DNA of 64,000 nt from Pseudomonas orientalis (GTDB lineage Bacteria > Pseudomonadota > Gammaproteobacteria > Pseudomonadales > Pseudomonadaceae). The notes below the pieces were generated by a model that searched no databases, was not told the DNA's origin, and was given only the letters and a program-made list of their open reading frames with translations. The stretch is taken from positions 4,400,501-4,464,500 of the forward strand of contig NZ_CP018049.1 of the NCBI RefSeq assembly GCF_002934065.1. The letters run 5' to 3'. The first letter of the stretch is position 1, and every line of letters begins with the position of its first letter. This document shows positions 1 through 9,109 of the stretch, piece after piece. Position numbers and translations under genes: made by a program.

Positions 1-1327
1 CGGTTGGTATTTCCGCCAGATCCGTGAGAACCACGCGATTGGCGAGATTCGCGATCACTTGATGTTTGGCGAAAATGCGCTGGGCGACGTCGGCCATCAA
101 GGCCAGGACAAGGCCATGAGCATGGCCGACAGCGCCGAAGTCTGCGGCTGCAACGGCGTGTGCAAGGGCACTATCGTAAAAGCGATCCAGGAACAGGGGC
201 TGTTCAGCGTCGATGACGTGAAGAAGCACACCAAGGCGGCCAGCTCTTGTGGGTCCTGCGTGGGGCTGGTGGAACAGATTCTGATCAACACCGTGGGCGG
301 GGCCGCCGACGTCAAGCCCAAGAGCGAAAAAGCCATCTGCGGTTGCAGCGACCTCAACCACGGGCAGATCCGCCAGGCCATCCGCGAGCAGCACCTGCTG
401 ACCATCGCCGGCACCATGAGCTACCTGAACTGGCGCACGCCCAACGGTTGCGCCACCTGCCGTCCGGCGCTGAACTACTACCTGATTTCCACCTGGCCGG
501 GCGAAGCCAAGGACGACCCGCAATCGCGCCTGATCAACGAGCGTGCCCACGCCAACATTCAGAAAGACGGCACCTATTCGGTGGTCCCGCGCATGTGGGG
601 CGGCGTGACCAATCCGTCGGAACTGCGCCGCATCGCCGACGTGGCCGACAAGTACAACGTGCCGATGGTCAAGGTGACCGGCGGCCAGCGCATCGACTTG
701 CTCGGGATCAAGAAGCAGGACTTGCCCGGCGTGTGGAAGGACCTCGACATGCCGTCCGGGCACGCCTACGGCAAATCCATCCGTACCGTGAAGACCTGCG
801 TGGGCAGCGAGTTCTGCCGCTTCGGTACGCAAAACTCCACGCAACTGGGCATCGAGCTGGAGCACGACCTGTTCAACATGTGGTCGCCGCATAAGGTCAA
901 GCTGGCGGTGTCCGGCTGCCCACGCAACTGCTCGGAAGCAGGCATCAAGGACGTCGGCATTATCGGTGTGGACTCAGGCTGGGAGATGTATATCGGCGGC
1001 AACGGCGGGATCAAGACCGAAGTCGCGGAGTTCTTCGTCAAGCTCAAGACCGCCGAAGAGGTGCGCGAATACAACGGCGCATTCCTGCAACTGTACCGCG
1101 AAGAAGCCTTCTACCTGGAGCGCACCGTGCACTACCTGCAGCGGGTCGGCATGGACCATATCAAGAAAGCCGTGCTGGAAGATCCGGCCCGGCGCCAGGC
1201 CCTCAACGAGCGCCTGCAGTTTTCCCTGTCGTTCGAGCAAGACCCCTGGAAAGAACGCCTGGAACAGCCGCTGCTGAAAAAAGAATTCGATGTGATCCCG
1301 GTCAAGCAATTGGAGGTGCCGGCATGA
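1..1327 (+). CDS. nirB: Nitrite reductase (NADH) large subunit, C-terminal part
   Basis: The frame is open at the left edge, so the FAD/NAD-binding half lies outside the window and about 440 C-terminal residues remain. They show two BFD-like [2Fe-2S] patches (CGCNGVC then CGSC; CGCSDLNHG then CATC), the ferredoxin-like half domain, and the siroheme/[4Fe-4S] ligands TCVGSEFC (nt about 796-819) and GCPRNC (nt about 913-930). The enzyme reduces nitrite to ammonium in the cytoplasm during nitrate assimilation. Its stop overlaps the nirD start (ATGA), and nasA and cobA follow, so nitrate reductase and the siroheme methyltransferase are co-transcribed with it. The family assignment is firm; the true start cannot be seen. 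Confidence 0.97.
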   Translation, partial: GWYFRQIRENHAIGEIRDHLMFGENALGDVGHQGQDKAMSMADSAEVCGCNGVCKGTIVKAIQEQGLFSVDDVKKHTKAASSCGSCVGLVEQILINTVGGAADVKPKSEKAICGCSDLNHGQIRQAIREQHLLTIAGTMSYLNWRTPNGCATCRPALNYYLISTWPGEAKDDPQSRLINERAHANIQKDGTYSVVPRMWGGVTNPSELRRIADVADKYNVPMVKVTGGQRIDLLGIKKQDLPGVWKDLDMPSGHAYGKSIRTVKTCVGSEFCRFGTQNSTQLGIELEHDLFNMWSPHKVKLAVSGCPRNCSEAGIKDVGIIGVDSGWEMYIGGNGGIKTEVAEFFVKLKTAEEVREYNGAFLQLYREEAFYLERTVHYLQRVGMDHIKKAVLEDPARRQALNERLQFSLSFEQDPWKERLEQPLLKKEFDVIPVKQLEVPA

Positions 1328-1641
1328 ACTGGCTGGATATCTGCGCCCTGGAAGAAATCAACGCATTGGGCTCACGCATCATCAACGGGCCCAAGGGCGA
1401 CATTGCGATTTTTCGCACCAGCGACGATGAAGTCTTCGCACTCGATGACCGTTGCCCGCACAAAGGCGGGCCGCTGTCCCAGGGCTTGATCTATGGCAAA
1501 CGCGTGGCCTGCCCGCTGCACAATTGGCAGATCGACCTGGCGTCCGGTGAAGCCCAGGCGCCGGATATCGGTTGCGCCCATCATCACCTCGCCCGCGTGG
1601 AAAACGGCCGAGTGATGCTGGCCCTGCGGGATGCAGGGTGA
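1324..1641 (+). CDS. nirD: Nitrite reductase small subunit, Rieske-type
   Basis: A 105-residue Rieske-fold protein that partners NirB. The Rieske ligands are intact: CPH at residues 44-46 and CPLH at 63-66, so this subunit can bind a [2Fe-2S] cluster. Some NirD proteins (such as the E. coli one) keep the fold but have lost the cysteines. The start overlaps the nirB stop by four bases and the stop overlaps the nasA start by one base (TGATG), which indicates translational coupling. The cluster ligands are seen; an electron-transfer role between NADH-NirB and siroheme is inferred from the family. Confidence 0.94.
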   Translation: MNWLDICALEEINALGSRIINGPKGDIAIFRTSDDEVFALDDRCPHKGGPLSQGLIYGKRVACPLHNWQIDLASGEAQAPDIGCAHHHLARVENGRVMLALRDAG

Positions 1642-4349
1642 TGAACCGCGAGGTTACGGCGTCCACCTGCTGTTATTGCGGGGTGGGCTGCGGCGTGCTG
1701 ATCGAGCATGACGGCACCCGCATCCTCGGCGTGCAAGGCGACCCGCACCACCCGGCCAACTTCGGCAAACTGTGCAGCAAGGGCGCCAGCCTGCACCTGA
1801 CCGGAAACCTCGACGCCCGTGCCTTATACCCGGAACTGCGTCTGGGCAAAGACCTGGCCCGCGCCCGCACCGACTGGGACACCGCCCTGGAACATGCGGC
1901 CAACGTATTTGCCCGCACCATTGCCGAACACGGCCCCGACAGCGTGGCGTTCTACATCTCCGGGCAACTGCTGACCGAGGACTACTACAGTTTCAACAAG
2001 CTGGCGCGGGCGCTGGTCGGCACCAACAATATCGACAGCAACTCACGGCTGTGCATGTCCTCGGCAGTGGTGGGCTACAAACGCAGCCTGGGTGCCGATG
2101 CACCACCGTGCAGCTATGAGGATCTGGAGACCAGCGACTGTGTGATGATCGTCGGCAGCAACATGGCCTACGCGCACCCGGTACTGTTCCGACGCCTGGA
2201 GGAGGCCAAGGCGCGACGGCCACAGATGAAAGTGGTGGTGATCGACCCACGGCGTACCGACACCTGCGACTTGGCCGACCTGCACCTGGCGATCCTGCCG
2301 GGCACGGATGTCGCGCTGTTCCATGGAATTTTGCATCTGCTGCTGTGGGAAGACTGGATCGACCGCGAGTTTATCCAGGCACATACCGACGGCCTCGCCG
2401 AGCTGAAACGCCTGGTGCATGACTACACGCCGCAAATGGTCACGCAACTGTGCGGCATCAGCGTCGAGCAACTGCGCCTGTGTGCGCAGTGGGTGGGCAC
2501 CTCCGCCAGCTTCTTGTCATTGTGGTGTATGGGCCTTAACCAATCGACCTCGGGCAGCGCAAAAAACAGCGCGCTGATCAACCTGCACCTGGCCACCGGT
2601 ACGATTGGCCGCCCAGGTTGTGGGCCGTTTTCCCTGACCGGCCAACCCAATGCCATGGGCGGGCGCGAGACCGGCAGCTTGTCGAATCTGCTGCCTGGGC
2701 ACCGCGACGCCGCCAACCCCGAACACCGCGCAGAAGTAGCCGCCTATTGGGGTGTCGATCAACTGCCCGCAGCCACCGGCCTCACCGCGATCGAACTGTT
2801 TGAACAGGTGCAGGCGGGCAAGATCAAGGCGCTGTGGATCGCCTGCACCAATCCCGCCCAATCGTTGCCGGACCAGAATGCCGTGCGTGCCGCCCTGGCG
2901 GTCTGTCCGTTCGTGGTGTTGCAGGAGGCTTTTCGAACCACCGAAACCGCCGCCTACGCCGACCTGCTGCTGCCCGCCGCCAGTTGGGGCGAAAAGGAAG
3001 GCACGGTGACCAACTCCGAACGGCGTATTTCCCACGTGCGCCGTGCCATCACTCCACCGGGCGAAGCGCGACCGGACTGGGCGATTACCGTGGATTTCGC
3101 TCAGCGCCTGGAGCGCCATCTGCGGCCGGGGCTCGATAGCCTGTTTGCCTTCGAGCAACCGGCGCAGATCTTTGACGAGTTCAAGCTGTTGACTCAAACG
3201 CGCGACCTGGATTTTTCAGGCCTCAGCCATGCCCTGCTTGACCGACTCGGGCCGCAACAGTGGCCGTTTCCCGTGGACGCACAGGCCGGGACGCCACGCC
3301 TCTACGTCGACGGGATTTTCCCCACCGATAACGGCCGCGCGCAGTTTGTCGCCGACCCGTATCGCGCCGCCAAGGAGCAGCGTGACGCACGCTTTCCCTT
3401 GACCCTGATCACCGGTCGTCTGCGCGACCAGTGGCACGGCATGAGCCGCACCGGCACCGCAGCGCAGTTGTTCGGGCATGTCAGCGAGGCGCTGTTGAGC
3501 CTGCATCCTGACGAGATGCGCCGTCACCGCTTCAAGGAGGGCGACCTGGTCAACCTGAAAAGTCGTCGGGGCAATGTGGTGGTCGCGGTCACCAGCGATG
3601 ATAGCGTACGCCCCGGTCAAGCATTCCTGCCGATGCATTGGGGCGACCGTTTTCTCAAAGGTGGCGTGAATGTGCTTACCCAACCGGCGTTCGATCCATT
3701 GTCGAAACAGCCGGAACTCAAACACAGCGGTGTGCGCCTGGAAGCGGTGCAACTGCCTTGGCAGCTGTTTGCGCTGATCGAGGGTGACGTGCAACGACAC
3801 TTCGACGTCCTGCGCCCGCTGTGCGAAGCATTTGCCTACGTCAGTCTAAGCCTGACAGGACGTGAACGGCCGGCGCTGCTGGTACGTGCAGCCCATACCG
3901 AGGCGCCCGACCTGCAGATACTCACCCGCATCGACCAGTTGCTGGGCCTGCACGACGGTCCGGTGATGGCCTACGACGATCCGCGCCGCTCTATCGGCAA
4001 GCGGGTGAAAATCGAACAAGGCCGTATCACGGCGGTTCGCCTGGCCGGTGAAACCCTGGCCCGGCATTGGCTGCAAAGCCTGTGGCTGGAGGGCCGCACC
4101 GACGATCAACTACGTCGCTGGCTCCTGGCGCCCCTGAGCGCGCCACCGGGGGCAGCGGCCGGCAGCAGCAAGATCCTGTGCAATTGCAAGCATGTCAGCG
4201 AAGTCGCGGTGTGCGCCGGGATTGCCCGTGGTCTGGACCTGACCGGGCTCAAACAGGAATTGCTATGCGGTACGCAATGCGGCTCCTGCGTGCCGGAAAT
4301 CAAACGTCTGCTGGCCGCCAGCCCGCAGCCAATCGCAATCAGTGTGTGA
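1641..4349 (+). CDS. nasA: Assimilatory nitrate reductase catalytic subunit with C-terminal BFD [2Fe-2S] domain
   Basis: A 902-residue molybdopterin (bis-MGD) oxidoreductase that reduces nitrate to nitrite for NirBD. The N-terminus has the [4Fe-4S] motif C10-x2-C13-x3-C17 with a fourth Cys in KLCSKG near residue 47. The body is the long molybdopterin domain with the dinucleotide-binding C-terminal lobe (LITGRLRDQWHG). The last 60 residues form a BFD-like [2Fe-2S] domain (CNCKH then CGTQCGSC), typical of NasA proteins that take electrons from a separate reductase or directly from NADH partners. I chose ATG 1641 because it overlaps the nirD stop and begins directly at the iron-sulfur domain; an upstream in-frame start would run inside nirD. 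Confidence 0.94.
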   Translation: MNREVTASTCCYCGVGCGVLIEHDGTRILGVQGDPHHPANFGKLCSKGASLHLTGNLDARALYPELRLGKDLARARTDWDTALEHAANVFARTIAEHGPDSVAFYISGQLLTEDYYSFNKLARALVGTNNIDSNSRLCMSSAVVGYKRSLGADAPPCSYEDLETSDCVMIVGSNMAYAHPVLFRRLEEAKARRPQMKVVVIDPRRTDTCDLADLHLAILPGTDVALFHGILHLLLWEDWIDREFIQAHTDGLAELKRLVHDYTPQMVTQLCGISVEQLRLCAQWVGTSASFLSLWCMGLNQSTSGSAKNSALINLHLATGTIGRPGCGPFSLTGQPNAMGGRETGSLSNLLPGHRDAANPEHRAEVAAYWGVDQLPAATGLTAIELFEQVQAGKIKALWIACTNPAQSLPDQNAVRAALAVCPFVVLQEAFRTTETAAYADLLLPAASWGEKEGTVTNSERRISHVRRAITPPGEARPDWAITVDFAQRLERHLRPGLDSLFAFEQPAQIFDEFKLLTQTRDLDFSGLSHALLDRLGPQQWPFPVDAQAGTPRLYVDGIFPTDNGRAQFVADPYRAAKEQRDARFPLTLITGRLRDQWHGMSRTGTAAQLFGHVSEALLSLHPDEMRRHRFKEGDLVNLKSRRGNVVVAVTSDDSVRPGQAFLPMHWGDRFLKGGVNVLTQPAFDPLSKQPELKHSGVRLEAVQLPWQLFALIEGDVQRHFDVLRPLCEAFAYVSLSLTGRERPALLVRAAHTEAPDLQILTRIDQLLGLHDGPVMAYDDPRRSIGKRVKIEQGRITAVRLAGETLARHWLQSLWLEGRTDDQLRRWLLAPLSAPPGAAAGSSKILCNCKHVSEVAVCAGIARGLDLTGLKQELLCGTQCGSCVPEIKRLLAASPQPIAISV

Positions 4350-4359
4350 GGGAAAAAAC

Positions 4360-5103
4360 ATGAGCGCAAAAGTGTGGCTGGTAGGCGCCGGGCCCGGTGA
4401 TCCGGAATTGCTCACCCTCAAGGCAGTAAGGGCCCTGCATGAAGCCGATGTGGTTTTGATTGACGATCTGGTCAACCCGGCAGTGCTGGAACACTGCGCC
4501 GACGCGCGCGTGATCACCGTCGGCAAGCGCGGCGGCTGTCGCTCTACGCCGCAGGACTTTATTCACCGCCTGATGCTGCGCCATGCACGCCAGGGCAAGT
4601 GTGTGGTGCGGCTTAAAGGCGGCGATCCATGCATTTTCGGTCGCGGTGGCGAAGAGGCGACGTGGCTGCGCGAGCGTGGGATCGAGGTGGAGCTGGTCAA
4701 CGGCATTACTTCGGGGCTGGCTGGAGCGACGAATTGCGATATCCCGTTGACCCTTCGCGGCGTGAGCCGTGGCGTGACCCTGGTCACTGCGCATACCCAG
4801 GATGACAGCAGTCTGAACTGGCGCGCACTGGCCGAAGGCGGGACAACGCTGGTGGTGTACATGGGCGTGGCCAAGCTCGAGGAAATCCGGCAACAGCTGC
4901 TGGAGGGCGGCATGGCTGCGGATATGCCGGTGGCCATGATCGAAAATGCATCGTTGCCCGGACAGCGTGAATGCCGTAGCCACCTGTGCGCCATGCATGA
5001 GGACGCGCAGGCTTTCGCGCTCAAGAGCCCGGCAATCCTGGTGATTGGCCGTGTTGCCGGCGCGGCACACTTGGCTTACGTCGCGACAGCTGCCAGCGCC
5101 TGA
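4360..5103 (+). CDS. cobA: Uroporphyrinogen-III C-methyltransferase
   Basis: A 247-residue SUMT that methylates uroporphyrinogen III at C2 and C7 to precorrin-2, the branch to siroheme and cobalamin. Motifs seen: the N-terminal VGAGPGDPELLTLKA, the RLKGGDPCIFGRGGEE loop and VYMGV. It is the single-domain form without the CysG dehydrogenase/chelatase. ATG 4360 has the Shine-Dalgarno GAGGG just upstream; an in-frame ATG at 4342 overlaps the nasA stop and is less likely. As last gene of the nitrate operon it supplies siroheme for NirB. A strong hairpin terminator follows. Confidence 0.94.
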   Translation: MSAKVWLVGAGPGDPELLTLKAVRALHEADVVLIDDLVNPAVLEHCADARVITVGKRGGCRSTPQDFIHRLMLRHARQGKCVVRLKGGDPCIFGRGGEEATWLRERGIEVELVNGITSGLAGATNCDIPLTLRGVSRGVTLVTAHTQDDSSLNWRALAEGGTTLVVYMGVAKLEEIRQQLLEGGMAADMPVAMIENASLPGQRECRSHLCAMHEDAQAFALKSPAILVIGRVAGAAHLAYVATAASA

Positions 5104-5118
5104 GACAAATCGCAGGCG

Positions 5119-5150
5119 AAAAAAAGCCCGGCCTAAGCCGGGCTTTTCTT
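5119..5150. terminator. Bidirectional rho-independent terminator between cobA and oprF
   Basis: A GC-rich hairpin (AAAAGCCCGGC, loop CTAA, GCCGGGCTTTT) flanked by A-run and T-run on both sides. It lies between convergent cobA and oprF and can end transcription from either strand. Confidence 0.9.
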
Positions 5151-5163
5151 TACTACTCAGTAA

Positions 5164-6144
5164 TTACTGAGCGGTAGCTTCAACCGACGCTTCTACGCGA
5201 CGGTTAACAGCGCGACCAGCTTCAGTTGCGTTGTCAGCAACTGGGCGCGATTCGCCGTAACCTACAGCAGTTACACGGCTAGGAGCCACGCCGTCTTTAA
5301 CCAGGACTTGCTTAACAGCGTCAGCACGACGCTGGGACAGCTTCTGGTTGTAAGCGTCTGGACCTACGGAGTCAGTGTGACCAGCAACTTCTACGTTGGT
5401 GGACGGGTACTGAGCCATGAAGTCGGCCAGGTTTTTGACGTCGCCGTAGCTGTTAGGCTTAACAACGGCCTTGTCGAAGTCGAACTTAACGTCCAGCTCA
5501 ACACGAACAACCTGAGCAACCGGAGCTTCTGGCTCTGGAACTGGCTCTGGAGCTGGTGCTGGGGTAGGAGCTGGAGCAGCTGCGCCAGCGTTACCGCCGA
5601 AGTTCACACCCAGGCCAACCAGTGCGGAGTAATCCCACTTGCCGTTGTCCAGACCGTAGTCAGCTTCAACACCAGCACGAGCGTACAGGTTGTTGGTGAA
5701 GTAGTACTTCACGCCGGTACCGATGGTAGCGAAAGTGGTCTGGTCGCGACCGCTGTGGCCGTCAGCCTGAACGTTGGTACGGCTCTGGTGGCCGAAACCG
5801 CCTTCAACGTATGGACGCAGGCTGTCAACGCCAGCTTGACCGAAGTGGTATTGGGCAACCAGGCTGCCGGTATCACCTTTGATCTTCTGGCTACCAGTGC
5901 CGTCGTTCGAACGGGTGTGGTTAGTCTTGTCGTAGGACAGGTTCAAGGACAGGTCGTCGGTCAAGAAGTAACCGATGCGAGCGCCAGGATTGAAGCCGTC
6001 TTCGATGTGCTTGACGCTATCGTTGTACTGCTTCTTGTAGAACAGCTCGCCTTCAACTGCGCCTTGGCCTTGTGCCAGAACGCCGAAAGAAGTAGCGGCA
6101 ATAAGAGAACCAATGGCCAAGCCCAAGGTGTTTTTCAGTTTCAT
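5164..6144 (-). CDS. oprF: Major outer-membrane porin OprF
   Basis: A 326-residue OmpA-family protein that ties outer membrane to peptidoglycan and forms a general porin. It has a signal peptide (MKLKNTLGLAIGSL, cleavage after FGVLA), an eight-strand N-terminal barrel, a Pro/Ala/Glu linker (PAPTPAPAPEPVPEPEAP, residues about 190-210) and a C-terminal OmpA peptidoglycan-binding domain (VEVAGHTDSVG, LSQRRADAVK). The linker has no cysteines, unlike P. aeruginosa OprF, which carries two disulfides there. It lies directly downstream of sigX; in pseudomonads SigX is known to contribute to oprF transcription. Confidence 0.97.
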   Translation of the reverse strand: MKLKNTLGLAIGSLIAATSFGVLAQGQGAVEGELFYKKQYNDSVKHIEDGFNPGARIGYFLTDDLSLNLSYDKTNHTRSNDGTGSQKIKGDTGSLVAQYHFGQAGVDSLRPYVEGGFGHQSRTNVQADGHSGRDQTTFATIGTGVKYYFTNNLYARAGVEADYGLDNGKWDYSALVGLGVNFGGNAGAAAPAPTPAPAPEPVPEPEAPVAQVVRVELDVKFDFDKAVVKPNSYGDVKNLADFMAQYPSTNVEVAGHTDSVGPDAYNQKLSQRRADAVKQVLVKDGVAPSRVTAVGYGESRPVADNATEAGRAVNRRVEASVEATAQ

Positions 6145-6251
6145 CCGTTAAATCCCCATCTGGTGATTGTAAAGCAGTCCCACAAACCGGGGGACAACTC
6201 GGCGACAAGTCTAACAGAACTTGCCTACACGTAAGAGATATTTGCTACGCA

Positions 6252-6842
6252 CTAAGTTTCAGTCTCGCCCGCAAATTTCTCACGTAATTTATCAAGAGCA
6301 CGTTTGTAACGCATCTTTGTAGCACTCAAACCCATGTGCATGATGTCAGCGATTTCTTGAAATTCCAATTCTGCGACGAAACGTAGCACCAGAATTTCAC
6401 GATCGATCGGATTCACATGCACCAACCAGCGATCGAGTCCGCCCTTTTCCTCGGGTGTCGGCGCCTTTTCTTCAGACGCTTCCTCGAGGGGGTCCAGACT
6501 CAACGCGTCCATCAAGCGACGCTTTCGCCGTTCCTTACGATACTGCGTGATGCACTCGTTGTACGTGATGCTGTAGAGCCAGGTCTTGAACTTCGATTTG
6601 CCCTCGAAGTTCTTCAGGCCGTACAGCACCTTGAGCATCACTTCCTGACAGACATCGTCCGCATCTCTATCGTTCCCCAAATACCTTGAACAAACGTTGA
6701 ACAGAGTGCGTTGATACCTGCGCATCAATTCTTCGTACGCGCGTGTTACGTGAAACAGCTCCGTGTGCGAACGCGCGACCAACTCCTCATCAGAGAGCTC
6801 ACGGGGGTCATAGCGCGTGGACAGCGTTTGGGCTTTATTCAA
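6252..6842 (-). CDS. sigX: ECF sigma factor SigX
   Basis: A 196-residue ECF sigma factor with region 2 (residues about 35-100, including DADDVCQEVMLKVL and the TWLYSITYNE tail) and region 4 (about 135-190, including REILVLRFVAELEFQEIA). In Pseudomonas SigX responds to envelope stress and low osmolarity and drives oprF and fatty-acid biosynthesis genes. The start is a TTG giving MNKAQTLSTR; no ATG fits the conserved N-terminus. No anti-sigma gene is adjacent. The upstream cmpX-crfX-cmaX genes are its conserved neighbours and are thought to act in its activation pathway. Confidence 0.96.
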   Translation of the reverse strand: MNKAQTLSTRYDPRELSDEELVARSHTELFHVTRAYEELMRRYQRTLFNVCSRYLGNDRDADDVCQEVMLKVLYGLKNFEGKSKFKTWLYSITYNECITQYRKERRKRRLMDALSLDPLEEASEEKAPTPEEKGGLDRWLVHVNPIDREILVLRFVAELEFQEIADIMHMGLSATKMRYKRALDKLREKFAGETET

Positions 6843-6929
6843 AACAAGTCGTGCCGGCAGTCAGGTCAATGTCCGCTGCAACCCGGTCAGCCGGGTTCGC
6901 GGCGGCGTACATTAGCAGGGTTTGCCGGT

Positions 6930-7754
6930 TTAGCGGCTACTGACCTGCTGCTCCAGGAGAATCCGGTTGGACAGCGAAACCAGTTCTCCGTCATCGGTCA
7001 GCACGGTCGTCTTGACTGTGCCGATCTCCTCGATTTGCCCTTCGACCTCGCCCACACGCACCTGTTGCCCAACTTGATACAGCTCACGCACATAGATTCC
7101 CGCAAGAATCTGACCGGCAATTTCCCGGCTTCCCAAGCCCATGGCCAGCGCAACGGCCAGACCAACGGTAATCAAAACAATCACAATAACGTGGTTCAGC
7201 AAGTCGGTCTTGACCTCCAACTGGCTGATCGCGACCGAAATACTGATGATGATCACCAGCCCCTGGGCAATTCGCCCCAGGCCAGCCGCATAGTCCAGGC
7301 CGACCCCTTCGGCGGCTCCGCGTACCAGGCCATTGGCCAGTTGCGCGAGTAAAACGCCTACCAGCAGCACCAGCGCGCCGCCGAAAACTTTCGGCAAATA
7401 CAGTGCCAGCATGTCGAGCGTAGCTGAAACTCGCTCAAGTCCAAGGGACTGAGCCGCAGAAACCAGAAAAATAAGCAGGACGAACCAATAAACGATCTTG
7501 CCGACCAGCGTCGAAATCGGAACCTGCAACCCGGCACGGCCCAGCAGCTTGGTGAGCCCGGTACCGGCCATCAGGCGGTCCAGCCCGAGCTTGGCGAGCA
7601 ATTTGGACAACAGGGTGTCAAGCAGCTTGGCCACCACAAAGCCCAGCAGTACCAGGACCAGGGCACCAAATAGGTTGGGAATGAAATTCGCCACCTTGGT
7701 CCACAATGCGGTCATTGCAGTGACCAGGCTCTGGGTCCAGAGATCAAGTTCCAT
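6930..7754 (-). CDS. cmpX: Mechanosensitive-channel-like membrane protein CmpX
   Basis: A 274-residue inner-membrane protein related to small MscS-type channels. It has repeated amphipathic transmembrane helices (FIPNLFGALVLVLLGFVVAK; LPKVFGGALVLLVGVLLAQL; a later pore-like helix VIVIVLITVGLAVALAMGLG) and ends in a short MscS beta domain (QVRVGEVEGQIEEIG). I place the start at ATG 7754, two codons inside a TTG-initiated form, just after the crfX stop. It belongs to the cmaX-crfX-cmpX-sigX-oprF cluster, where P. aeruginosa work links CmpX to SigX activity and membrane tension. Confidence 0.92.
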   Translation of the reverse strand: MELDLWTQSLVTAMTALWTKVANFIPNLFGALVLVLLGFVVAKLLDTLLSKLLAKLGLDRLMAGTGLTKLLGRAGLQVPISTLVGKIVYWFVLLIFLVSAAQSLGLERVSATLDMLALYLPKVFGGALVLLVGVLLAQLANGLVRGAAEGVGLDYAAGLGRIAQGLVIIISISVAISQLEVKTDLLNHVIVIVLITVGLAVALAMGLGSREIAGQILAGIYVRELYQVGQQVRVGEVEGQIEEIGTVKTTVLTDDGELVSLSNRILLEQQVSSR

Positions 7755-7756
7755 AT

Positions 7757-8002
7757 TCAATCAGCCTTATCAGCAGTGCGAGCAAGAGGTTTATGCCGGG
7801 AAACAGGCGATACATGGGCCGAACCGTTGTTCAGGGCCATCATCAACGCCGGTACCCAACGCCCGAGCAGACCGAACAGGGACCCCGCCCCAACCTGACG
7901 GTTGGCGGTTTTCAGTACGCGGCCCAGGCAGGCATCGTCATCCCGGTTGGATGGCGAAGCATTGAGCATGTCACGCAAAGACTGTTCGAACGGATCGTGC
8001 AT
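7757..8002 (-). CDS. crfX: Small conserved protein CrfX
   Basis: An 81-residue protein of unknown biochemical function, recognised by position between cmaX and cmpX and by its N-terminus MHDPFEQSLRDML. It is hydrophilic except for the short apolar stretch LFGLLGRWVPALMMAL (residues about 40-55), so it may associate with the membrane peripherally. ATG 8002 is preceded by GAGG; a GTG five codons upstream is possible. Its stop overlaps the region of the cmpX start, which suggests translational coupling. Confidence 0.85.
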   Translation of the reverse strand: MHDPFEQSLRDMLNASPSNRDDDACLGRVLKTANRQVGAGSLFGLLGRWVPALMMALNNGSAHVSPVSRHKPLARTADKAD

Positions 8003-8088
8003 AGAGACCTCTCGCAAGTGATTTAAAAGACGAGGGTAAAATTCATCGGGTCACATCGACCCTTTCCTACGTTCAGCTCATATTCAGC

Positions 8089-9084
8089 TCAAACCCAGCG
8101 TAACCGTCGAAAAAGCCACCATTGACCCAGCGCCACCGAGACCATCAGCAGGCACGCAATCATGAATCCATAGGGGCTGCTGGAAAACGGGATGCCCCCC
8201 ACATTGATACCCAGCAAGCCGGTCAGGAAACTCATCGGCAAGAAAATGCCGGTGATGATTCCGAAGCGGTACATGGTGCGGTTCATGCGCAGGCTCAGGC
8301 GCCGGTCTTCGGCCTCAAGTACAAGCCCCACGCGCTCCCGAGCCAATTCCAACTCTTCCAGGTAGCGGGTCAGGCTGTTGTGCAACTCGTTCCAATAGTC
8401 GGCATCGTCATCGCAGAACCACGCCAATTTGATCCGCGTCAGCTGCGCAAAAATATCCCGTTGCGGCGCCAGGAAACGCTTGAGCCCGGCTGCTCGCCGA
8501 CGGATCTGCAGGACGCTGCCATGCTCGGGGGTATACCGTTCGTCGGCGTCGAGTTTTTCTTCCTCCGTATCGACGATTTCAGACAGCCCAGTGACGAGAT
8601 CCTGCACTTTGTTGGTCAGGTATTGCGCCATATAGAGGATCAGTTCAGACGCGGTCCTGGGGCCCTTGCCCTCGGCCAACTGCACCAGCAGCTCATCGGT
8701 GGCGCGTAACGGGCGCAAGCGCAGGGAAATCACACGATTGGCTGCCGCGAATATACGTACCGAAACCATGTCCTCCGGTTCCGCGCCTGGATTGAGATTG
8801 ATACCGCGCAGAAACAGCAGCAATTCGGCATCGGGCAACGGCAGCAGCCGCGGACGGGTGTTTTCTTCCAGCAGCAGGTCACAGGCAAATTCACTCAAAC
8901 CGCTGGATTTGCGCAGCCAGGTCTGGGTTTGCGGATGGCTGCGGTCCCAATGCAGCCACAGGCTTTCCTGGGGCTGCAGTTGCAACTCGTCAAGCTCGGT
9001 CCGGGCAATCGAACGCGCACCGCCTTTACCGTCCAGCACCAGGGCATGCACCAGCCCCCACTGCGCGTTGTCTTCCTCGAACAT
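8089..9084 (-). CDS. cmaX: CorA-like divalent-cation transporter CmaX
   Basis: A 331-residue CorA-superfamily protein (subfamily closer to ZntB). The large N-terminal cytoplasmic funnel domain is followed by a long helix and two C-terminal membrane spans; the first ends in the LLGINVGGIPF loop, where GIN stands in place of the classical GMN signature, as in ZntB-like members. ATG 9084 has AAAGGG six bases upstream; the other ATG at 9090 directly abuts that Shine-Dalgarno. It is the first gene of the sigX/oprF cluster. Substrate (Mg, Zn or other) is not decided by sequence. Confidence 0.9.
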   Translation of the reverse strand: MFEEDNAQWGLVHALVLDGKGGARSIARTELDELQLQPQESLWLHWDRSHPQTQTWLRKSSGLSEFACDLLLEENTRPRLLPLPDAELLLFLRGINLNPGAEPEDMVSVRIFAAANRVISLRLRPLRATDELLVQLAEGKGPRTASELILYMAQYLTNKVQDLVTGLSEIVDTEEEKLDADERYTPEHGSVLQIRRRAAGLKRFLAPQRDIFAQLTRIKLAWFCDDDADYWNELHNSLTRYLEELELARERVGLVLEAEDRRLSLRMNRTMYRFGIITGIFLPMSFLTGLLGINVGGIPFSSSPYGFMIACLLMVSVALGQWWLFRRLRWV

Positions 9085-9109
9085 CCTCATCCCTTTCGAC
9101 TACTGCGGT

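Noticed and set aside
5308..6234. A 308-codon plus-strand frame opposite oprF
   Set aside because: Antisense shadow of oprF with Val/Thr-rich nonsense and no known domain.
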